A stretch of 7,294 bases of DNA, taken from the NCBI GenBank assembly GCA_004376485.1, contig SOJT01000129.1, positions 1 through 7,294 on the forward strand, written 5' to 3'. The notes beneath the pieces were generated by a model that was given only the letters and a program-made list of their open reading frames with translations, was not told where the DNA came from and did not search any database. The stretch's first letter is position 1, and each line of letters starts with the position of its first letter. The translations under genes were made by a program, and so were the position numbers. Shown here piece after piece: positions 1 through 5,493 of the stretch. This stretch comes from Candidatus Aerophobota bacterium (GTDB lineage: Bacteria; Aerophobota; Aerophobia; Aerophobales; AE-B3A).

Positions 1-2668
1 TCACTCGATCCATTTTCTTCTCGGCTATCCCCGGACCCATCCTTAACTTCACCCCGTCACCACCACAATGAACCCGGGCAAAAAAAGTTACCTTTTCCTT
101 TCCGGAAATACGTTGAGGAACTATATAGTAAATGTTCTGACCTGGAGTAAGCCTTATCCATCGGGAGGGGGAGAGTAGATTACCCTCTAGATAACTCGCA
201 GCCGCCCTTCCCGCCACTTCAGCCTGATAACTGATATGATCTACCAGATGATGCACATGAACCACATTTCCGCAGGCGAAAACTCCTTCAAGGGTGGTCT
301 CCATTCTTTCATTCACTACAGGACCCCCGGTAAGAGGATCGAGCTCTAGTCCGGCAGAAAGGGACAGCTCATTCTCCGGCACAAGTCCGGCTGATAAGAG
401 GAGGGTATCACAGTCAATTCTTCTCTCGGTACTCACCACAGGCTCACCATTTTTGTTCACCCGGGCCAGGCTTACCCCCTCCACTCTCTCTCTACCATGG
501 ATCCAGGTAACCATGTGTTCTAAATAAAGCGGTATTTCGAATTTATTCAGGCAAGTGGTGATATTGTGCGCCAGTCCGCTGGGACAGGGGAGAATTTCCA
601 CTACTGCTTCTACCTTAACTCCCTCTAGAGTGAGTCTGCGGGCCATAATCAAACCTACATCACCTGAGCCGAGGATAACCACCTTCTTGCCCGGAAGACA
701 ACCTCTCATATTTATCCATTGTTGAACAGTCCCCGCAGTGAAGATGCCAGCGGGTCTATCGCCGGGGATGCCTATTTCTCCGCGCTGTTTTTCTCGGCAC
801 CCCATGGCCAGGATAATAGCTTTAGCTTTAATACTCCAAACCCCCTCCTTCTCACTTACCATTAAGATTTCTTTGCGGGAGTTAATTTTCAGAACCGTGG
901 TCGCTGGCATCACCTTTATGTCCAGTTCTCCAATCTGATTAAGAAATTTCTGAATATATTCTTGTCCGGTAAGACTCTGACCGAATTTCTTTAAACCAAA
1001 TCCCTCATGTTTACATTGAAGAAGAACTCCACCCACCTTTTCGTTTCGATCCAACACTAAAATGTCTCTAGCTCCAGCCCTCCTCGCTGCAACAGCGGCG
1101 GCTAAGCCAGCAGCACCTCCTCCTACCACAGCCAGATCCCTCTCTGTCTTTCGCAGACCCTTGGCGAGCCCCCGTGCTATAGCTTCCCTACCTCTTTTCT
1201 TACAGGAAGTTCTTTTTCTCTTCGCTGGGCCACCCTCATCAGCCAAAAGCCTGGATTTCCCTCCCCTTTTAGTCAGCCGGGAAAAGGATATCCCCAACTC
1301 TCGGGAAAGAATCTCAGCTGCCTCGAGGTGACAGAAACTTCCCTGACAGCAACCCATGCCCAGGCGGGTTCTGAACTTTAGACCATCCAGAGTCCTGGCC
1401 CCGTGTTTAATAGCGTCGATTATCTCCCCCTCTGATACCGTCTCACAGGCACATACAATTTTCCCATAGAGAGGATTACTCGCCACCGCCTCTGCTTTTT
1501 TTTGAGGAGAAAGCTGGCGGAATTTTATCCCCGCTTCTCTTCTGGGATGAAAATCCCTCTTAGGATTAAGTTTAAGTCCCCCCTCATCTAACATCTTTAC
1601 TACCATCCTGGCCAAGGCAGGAGCTGCAGTTAAGCCTGGCGAATCGATACCTATAAGGCTAATGAATCCTGGAATCTCAGGGGAAGAATAAACAACAAAG
1701 TCACCCTGGGGTAGTGATCCCCTGAGTCCCGCAAAGGACCCAATGATATCCTCCGAGGAAAGACAAGGCAAAAGCCTCCTGGCATGGCTCATTACCTGGC
1801 TAAATCCCTGGCGAGTAGTGGAAAAATCTGATTTATCAGTGACCTCTTGAGCAGTGGGTCCCAGCATGAGATTGCCATATACGGTGGGAATGATGAGAAC
1901 CCCTTTAGAAATCAAACTAGGAACAGGATAGATAACATGACTGACCAGATTTCCTTTGCACCTATCGAGGATGTATTCTTCTCCTTTGCGAGGAAGAATT
2001 TCAAATTTTGTGGTCCCCACCATATTTGCTATTTCATCACTGTAGAGTCCAGCAGAGTTGATTAGCCATCTTGCCTTGAAGGCTCCTCTGTTGGTCCGGA
2101 TGGTCTTTGTGGCATCGGGCTCCACCTGGATATCCAGAGCCCGTCTATTTAAATAAAGACTTACTCCGTTGCGGACGGCATTTTCCGCCAGAGCAATGGT
2201 CATCTCGTAGGGGGAAATAATTCCGGTAGTGGGGGCATAGAGAGCCGCCTTTGCCTTAGGGTTGATTTGGGGTTCCTTTCCCAAAAGATCCTCTCGGGAA
2301 ATAATACGAAGCCTGGGGACCCCATTTTCCTTACCCTGCTTTTGAAGTTTTTCCAGAACCCCTATATCCTGTGAGGAGAAGGCCACAGTGAGAGAACCAA
2401 CTCTTTCAAAGGGAACAGAGAGTTCTCGGGCCAGCTTCTCATATAGGCGATTCCCGGAAGGGGCTAGCTTTGCCTTAAGGGTTCGGGCAGCTGGATGGAA
2501 TCCAGCATGAATTATAGCGCTATTAGCCTTACTGGAGCCAAAGCCTACATCAGATTCTTTCTCCAGCAAAGCCACCTTCAGCCGATACCGGGACAGTTCT
2601 CTGGCTATGGCAGCCCCCACTATCCCTGCTCCGATTATAATCACATCCGAAAATATAACCTTCCTCAT
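1..2668 (-). CDS. Fused GlpA-type FAD/[2Fe-2S] dehydrogenase and GlpB-like FAD/NAD(P) oxidoreductase (C-terminus off the left edge)
   Basis: Seen: one reading frame runs from ATG at 2668 to the left edge with no stop (889 complete codons). Residues 1-~380 resemble the GlpA/LhgO FAD oxidase fold: dinucleotide motif GAGIVG at 13-18, ribose-binding E36, and the family signature NSAIIHAGF at 49-57. Residues ~400-475 form a BFD-type [2Fe-2S] domain with C406-x-C408 and C441-x4-C446 (C440 is also Cys). A basic linker follows (~476-509, 12 Lys/Arg). Residues 510-889 are a second flavoprotein: FAD motif GGGAAG 516-521, NAD(P) motif GSGDVG 667-672, MGCRE around C624, and FACGN 797-801. Known: in Clostridia and Thermotoga these are usually two adjacent genes followed by a small DUF1667 gene, annotated as anaerobic glycerol-3-phosphate dehydrogenase. 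Inference: a cytoplasmic dehydrogenase passing electrons from glycerol-3-phosphate, or possibly a 2-hydroxyacid, through FAD and Fe-S to a second flavin. The start lies 7 bases after the upstream stop, and an AGGA ribosome site sits in the last codons of that gene. The substrate is uncertain. Confidence 0.9.
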   Translation of the reverse strand, partial: MRKVIFSDVIIIGAGIVGAAIARELSRYRLKVALLEKESDVGFGSSKANSAIIHAGFHPAARTLKAKLAPSGNRLYEKLARELSVPFERVGSLTVAFSSQDIGVLEKLQKQGKENGVPRLRIISREDLLGKEPQINPKAKAALYAPTTGIISPYEMTIALAENAVRNGVSLYLNRRALDIQVEPDATKTIRTNRGAFKARWLINSAGLYSDEIANMVGTTKFEILPRKGEEYILDRCKGNLVSHVIYPVPSLISKGVLIIPTVYGNLMLGPTAQEVTDKSDFSTTRQGFSQVMSHARRLLPCLSSEDIIGSFAGLRGSLPQGDFVVYSSPEIPGFISLIGIDSPGLTAAPALARMVVKMLDEGGLKLNPKRDFHPRREAGIKFRQLSPQKKAEAVASNPLYGKIVCACETVSEGEIIDAIKHGARTLDGLKFRTRLGMGCCQGSFCHLEAAEILSRELGISFSRLTKRGGKSRLLADEGGPAKRKRTSCKKRGREAIARGLAKGLRKTERDLAVVGGGAAGLAAAVAARRAGARDILVLDRNEKVGGVLLQCKHEGFGLKKFGQSLTGQEYIQKFLNQIGELDIKVMPATTVLKINSRKEILMVSEKEGVWSIKAKAIILAMGCREKQRGEIGIPGDRPAGIFTAGTVQQWINMRGCLPGKKVVILGSGDVGLIMARRLTLEGVKVEAVVEILPCPSGLAHNITTCLNKFEIPLYLEHMVTWIHGRERVEGVSLARVNKNGEPVVSTERRIDCDTLLLSAGLVPENELSLSAGLELDPLTGGPVVNERMETTLEGVFACGNVVHVHHLVDHISYQAEVAGRAAASYLEGNLLSPSRWIRLTPGQNIYYIVPQRISGKEKVTFFARVHCGGDGVKLRMGPGIAEKKMDRV

Positions 2669-2675
2669 CTTAAAA

Positions 2676-3428
2676 CTATTTCCTGATTTTTTGTTTTTCC
2701 CTTTTTTCCAGAACCTTCCAGGCTCTCTTCAACTCCTGAGGAGTATTAACTCCTAAAATTGCTGTTGGATCCGAGACCTTCATAGCTTCTACGCGGAATC
2801 CGTGCTCATGCAATAGCGCTATAACATCGGTGAGATAATACTCACCCGCTTTGGTGTCACGCATCAAGATGGGAAGAAGAGGGAGAAGTTTTTGAGTATC
2901 AAAGCAGTAAACCCCGCTATTTACCTCTCTAATTTTCAGTTCCTCAGGTCCGGCATTTCGGCTTTCCACAATTCTCTTGATCTGATCGTAACCGTCTCTA
3001 ATAATTCTTCCGTAGTGACTGGGACGGGGAAGAAGGCCGGTCAAAACTGTAGCCGCTGATTTTGTTTCCCGCTGGCGATGGACAAGCTCCACCAGAGTGG
3101 AGGGCTTAATAAAAGGGGCATCTCCCGGAAGAACAATGAGCTCTCCCTGAAAATCTCCTAGAAGAGAAGTCGCTCTTCTAACGGCATCTCCCGTACCCAG
3201 GCGCCTTTCCTGGTAGACATATTCGAATTTTTCTCCCAGAATGGATTTTATCTTATCGGCCTGATAGCCTACCACAACAACTATCCTTCCTACCCCACTA
3301 TCCACACAGGCATTAACAGCAAATTTCACCAGGGGCTCAGAACTCAAGGGATGGGCAAGCTTAATCAGCCCTGACCTCATGCGGGTTCCTTTTCCTGCCG
3401 CCAACACCACCGCACACACATCTTTCAT
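2676..3428 (-). CDS. Stand-alone GlmU-type N-terminal nucleotidyltransferase (probable UDP-N-acetylglucosamine pyrophosphorylase domain)
   Basis: This 250-residue protein matches the uridyltransferase half of GlmU, which makes UDP-GlcNAc from UTP and GlcNAc-1-phosphate in the cytoplasm. Visible motifs are LAAGKGTRM at 9-17, K23, Q73, LGTG at 77-80, GD at 102-103 (metal ligand), YG at 139-140, E155, N170 in EVNSGVY, GEYYLTD at 195-201, and N228 in LGVN (second metal ligand). Their spacing follows E. coli GlmU closely. The protein stops soon after N228 with a Lys/Arg-rich tail. The left-handed beta-helix acetyltransferase half of the usual ~450-residue GlmU is therefore absent, so this cannot make GlcNAc-1-phosphate from GlcN-1-phosphate. 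The start at 3428 is chosen because a strong AGGAGG lies 5 bases upstream and the first residues align with the family. Upstream in-frame starts (ATG 3473, TTG 3512) would add a non-conserved extension. It lies between murJ and the flavoprotein. Another sugar nucleotide is possible. Confidence 0.88.
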   Translation of the reverse strand: MKDVCAVVLAAGKGTRMRSGLIKLAHPLSSEPLVKFAVNACVDSGVGRIVVVVGYQADKIKSILGEKFEYVYQERRLGTGDAVRRATSLLGDFQGELIVLPGDAPFIKPSTLVELVHRQRETKSAATVLTGLLPRPSHYGRIIRDGYDQIKRIVESRNAGPEELKIREVNSGVYCFDTQKLLPLLPILMRDTKAGEYYLTDVIALLHEHGFRVEAMKVSDPTAILGVNTPQELKRAWKVLEKREKQKIRK

Positions 3429-3433
3429 CTTCC

Positions 3434-3439
3434 CCTCCT
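3434..3439 (-). promoter_or_regulatory. Strong ribosome binding site that fixes the GlmU-like start
   Basis: On the minus strand AAGGAGGGGAAG lies directly before the ATG at 3428, with AGGAGG 5 bases from it. This is the best Shine-Dalgarno match on this strand and favours the 250-residue protein over the 278-residue version that begins at the TTG overlapping the murJ stop. Confidence 0.75.
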
Positions 3440-3483
3440 TACTCTCAACACTTGAGGCTTTCCTTCCATCCATTTTGAAACTT

Positions 3484-3512
3484 ACCTTAATGAAGATTCC
3501 CACATTTGTCAA
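3484..3512 (-). promoter_or_regulatory. Candidate internal promoter before the GlmU-like gene
   Basis: On the minus strand a perfect TTGACA (3512-3507) is followed after 17 bases by TAAGGT (3489-3484). The latter keeps the three most conserved -10 positions (T1, A2, T6) but not the middle. Transcription would begin near 3477, giving a leader of about 50 bases before the ATG at 3428. The TTGACA overlaps the murJ TGA stop. This could let the GlmU-like gene and the flavoprotein be expressed apart from murJ. The -10 is weak, so it is only a candidate. Confidence 0.3.
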
Positions 3513-5089
3513 TCTCCATCTGAGGAGATTTGAGGTTCACTTTTTTTTCCAAAAGCCCTCAAAACCATCTTAAATTCCTCTATCTTCAAAAGATAGGTCA
3601 GCAGAAAAAATATAAGCGCTCCTGTTCCTATGGCTGCCAAGGCCCGAATAATCTCGGAAGAAGTGGCCGATATCCACACTAGAGAAGGAATTCCCTCTAA
3701 TATGAAATAAACCCCCCCCGCCATAAGGATGCTAACAAGACAAATTTTCCAGAAAGAAGCCAGGATTATCTTCCCTTCCAGTCCCTTGATCCTTCTTCTC
3801 AAAAGGACAAGAAGGATAATCATATTACAGATCATAGAAATAGAGGTAGCCAGGGCAAGTCCACTGTGTTTTAGGGAAGAGATGAGGAGAAAATTTAAGA
3901 GAACATTAAGAAACAATACAAAAAGGGATACTTTGACCGGAACGAGGATCTCCTGAAGAGAATAGAAGGCTCTGTTTAAAACCATAACTTCCCCCATAGC
4001 CAAAAGACCCAGAGCATAATAAAGCAGAGCCTGAGCTGTCATAAGACTGTCCTGAGCCAGAAAGGCTCCGTGCTCAAAGAGAAGAGAAATCAAAGTTTTC
4101 CTGATTATTATCAGGCCCAGGGTGGAGGGAATCAAGACAAGAAGAACCATTCGAATGCCCAGGGAAACGACCCTCCTCATCTCCCCCATGTTCTTCTCAG
4201 CGGCCAAAGAAGACAGAGCAGGAAAAATAGCCGTAGATACGGCAATGGCAAAGATCCCCAAAGGAAACTGAATCAACCTCATGGCATACTGAAGAGCAGA
4301 GATACTGCCTGTGGGTAGAGTTGAGGCAAAGATCCGATTGATGATGATGTTGGCCTGTAAAGTGATACCCCCTAGAGTCGCCGGACCTATGAGCCTACCT
4401 ATCTTACGCACACCAGGATGGTTAAAGGACAAGGCGAAACGATAGCCAAAACCTCTCCTGATCAAGGGAGGAATCTGAAATAGAAGTTGTGCCCCTCCTC
4501 CCGCTACCACCCCTATAGCCAGACTGTAAATACCGTATGTGCGATGCAGAAGAATAACAGAAGAAATTACGGTGATGCTGAATAGAACAGGAGCAAAAGC
4601 GGGAGTAGCAAAATGACCCCTGCAGTTGAGAGTGGCCATAACCAGAGCAGCCAGACTAATGAAGATCAAAAAGGGGAACATGACCTGGGTCAATCTCACC
4701 GCCAGAGCAAGCTGGGGAGAATCGCCCGGGAAACCAAAGGCAATACAGGGAACATACCTGGGAGCGAGGAAAACTCCCAATACCACCAGCCCCGCAAGGA
4801 GAAGAATCAGGATATTAAGAACATTGTTTACCAGCCCGTATGCCAGATCTTTTCCCTTCTTGGTGAGCCATTCGGAAAGGACTGGGATAAAGGCGGTGCT
4901 CAATGCCCCCTCCGCCAGAAGGGACCTCAGCAGGTTGGGTATAGTGAAGGCGATCCAGAAAGCATCAGTAGCCGCTGAATAGCCGAAGATGTAGGCGATC
5001 ACCTGGAGTCTTACTAATCCAAAGATACGAGAGAGAAAAGTTCCCAGTCCCACAACTCCAGCCGCTCTTACTATCCCTTCTTTCCTCAA
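3509..5089 (-). CDS. murJ: Lipid II flippase MurJ (MviN family)
   Basis: This 526-residue, strongly hydrophobic protein with many membrane segments belongs to the MOP-superfamily lipid II flippase MurJ, which moves the peptidoglycan precursor lipid II across the inner membrane. The family signature in the first membrane helices is intact: LSRIFGLVR with R21 and R27, ATDAFWIAF with D42, and PNLLRSLLAEGALSTAFIPV with R55. R271 in YAMRLIQFPLG completes the set corresponding to E. coli R18, R24, D39, R52 and R270, so the transport cavity looks functional. Length is normal (E. coli ~511). The start is TTG at 5089. It is the first possible start after an in-frame TAG (5098-5096) and gives the usual MurJ N-terminus. 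AAGGGGG lies 10 bases upstream, while GAGGAG is only 1 base away and too close to serve. It is first in the leftward unit and divergent from rpsT. Confidence 0.95.
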   Translation of the reverse strand: MRKEGIVRAAGVVGLGTFLSRIFGLVRLQVIAYIFGYSAATDAFWIAFTIPNLLRSLLAEGALSTAFIPVLSEWLTKKGKDLAYGLVNNVLNILILLLAGLVVLGVFLAPRYVPCIAFGFPGDSPQLALAVRLTQVMFPFLIFISLAALVMATLNCRGHFATPAFAPVLFSITVISSVILLHRTYGIYSLAIGVVAGGGAQLLFQIPPLIRRGFGYRFALSFNHPGVRKIGRLIGPATLGGITLQANIIINRIFASTLPTGSISALQYAMRLIQFPLGIFAIAVSTAIFPALSSLAAEKNMGEMRRVVSLGIRMVLLVLIPSTLGLIIIRKTLISLLFEHGAFLAQDSLMTAQALLYYALGLLAMGEVMVLNRAFYSLQEILVPVKVSLFVLFLNVLLNFLLISSLKHSGLALATSISMICNMIILLVLLRRRIKGLEGKIILASFWKICLVSILMAGGVYFILEGIPSLVWISATSSEIIRALAAIGTGALIFFLLTYLLKIEEFKMVLRAFGKKSEPQISSDGD

Positions 5090-5114
5090 ACTCCTCTATC
5101 CCCCTTACCATCTC

Positions 5115-5143
5115 TTGCCATTACTGCAAAAATTTTATATGCT
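5115..5143 (+). promoter_or_regulatory. Probable sigma-70-type promoter of rpsT-lepA
   Basis: TTGCCA (5115-5120, five of six consensus bases) and TATGCT (5138-5143, four of six including T1, A2, T6) are separated by the ideal 17 bases, with an AT-rich stretch before the -10. Transcription would start near 5150, about 22 bases before the rpsT ATG, leaving just room for the ribosome binding site. It lies in the 82-base divergent gap shared with murJ. Confidence 0.6.
5134..5139 (-). promoter_or_regulatory. Possible murJ -10 element
   Basis: On the minus strand TATAAA (5139-5134) lies about 45 bases before the murJ TTG start and is a five-of-six match to a sigma-70 -10 box. The region 15-18 bases further upstream is only T-rich and offers no convincing -35. 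It overlaps the rpsT promoter core on the other strand. Low confidence. Confidence 0.3.
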
Positions 5144-5160
5144 AGGGCACTTAAGAAAAA

Positions 5161-5165
5161 AGGAG
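5161..5165 (+). promoter_or_regulatory. Ribosome binding site of rpsT
   Basis: AGGAG lies 6 bases before the ATG at 5172, after a run of A. It confirms this start rather than the upstream in-frame TTG at 5115, which falls inside the promoter -35 box. Confidence 0.75.
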
Positions 5166-5171
5166 AAGAGA

Positions 5172-5429
5172 ATGCCTATCATTAAATCAGCCAAAAAAAG
5201 AATGAGACAGGATCAAAAGCGAAGAGAACGAAATAGAGCCATCCAGAGACGAACTAAAACTATCAGTGGGAAACTCTCCGAGCTTATCCATGAAAAAAAG
5301 ACGGAGGAGGCAAAGAAAAAACTCCCCGAAGTCATAGCTGTTATAGACAAGGTGGCTTCTAAAGGAATCTGGCATAAGAATAAGGCGGCCCGTGAGAAAT
5401 CAAAGCTTATGAAAAGGCTCACCAAATAA
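5172..5429 (+). CDS. rpsT: 30S ribosomal protein bS20
   Basis: This 85-residue, very basic protein has the typical length and pattern of bS20, which binds 16S rRNA and helps early 30S assembly. The N-terminus MPIIKSAKKRMRQ leads into a Lys/Arg-rich helix (NRAIQRRTKT). Two further helices follow, then the conserved GIWHKNKAAREKSKL segment near residues 63-77, equivalent to the family's G-x-hydrophobic-H-x-N-x-A-x-R-x-K-S-x-L. It is first in the rightward unit, with its own probable promoter and good ribosome site, and is followed after 64 bases by lepA. In many bacteria rpsT lies close to lepA or to murJ, so this neighbourhood supports the call. In some species bS20 represses its own translation, but no such site is evident here. 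Confidence 0.96.
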   Translation: MPIIKSAKKRMRQDQKRRERNRAIQRRTKTISGKLSELIHEKKTEEAKKKLPEVIAVIDKVASKGIWHKNKAAREKSKLMKRLTK

Positions 5430-5493
5430 AAGGCTATCAAACCTTTCAATCTTTGTCAAAAGGAAAACTGGGGAAAGCTCAAGGTACTAATTT
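5430..5493 (+). other. rpsT-lepA intergenic spacer
   Basis: This 64-base gap contains a lepA ribosome site AAGGT (5481-5485, 8 bases before the ATG). A short inverted repeat, AAAGG/CCTTT (5429-5433 and 5442-5446, 8-base loop), overlaps the end of rpsT. The repeat has only five pairs and no T-run after it, so it is not a convincing terminator. No good promoter is seen. The likely reading is that lepA is co-transcribed with rpsT. Confidence 0.5.

Noticed and set aside
294..2686. Several short plus-strand ORFs of about 60-90 codons (for example 738-938, 1062-1331, 1847-2065).
   Set aside because: They lie antisense within the continuous minus-strand flavoprotein frame, have low-complexity or random composition, and match no family.
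3429..3512. N-terminal extension of the GlmU-like protein from TTG 3512 or ATG 3473.
   Set aside because: The extra residues are not part of the family, and a much stronger ribosome site precedes the ATG at 3428. ATG 3473 remains a weak alternative.
4070..4982. Plus-strand ORFs antisense to murJ (4070-4318, 4613-4978, 4626-4982).
   Set aside because: They are rich in polar and charged residues, as expected from reading the complement of a hydrophobic membrane protein gene. Two overlap each other in different frames, and none has a recognisable motif.
5115..5171. A 104-residue version of bS20 starting at TTG 5115.
   Set aside because: The extension falls in the promoter and ribosome site, and bS20 normally begins at the residues encoded from 5172.
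5429..5446. Inverted repeat AAAGG/CCTTT after rpsT as a terminator.
   Set aside because: It has only five base pairs, an 8-base loop and no T-run after it, and lepA follows in the same direction.
5187..5449. Minus-strand ORFs antisense to rpsT (5187-5375, 5213-5449), and one antisense to lepA at 6393-6602.
   Set aside because: They are shadows of well-conserved genes on the other strand, with no motifs of their own.
5453..5490. TTGTCA (5453-5458) as the -35 of a lepA promoter.
   Set aside because: No -10-like sequence occurs at 16-18 bases; the nearest AT-rich stretch is about 26 bases away.
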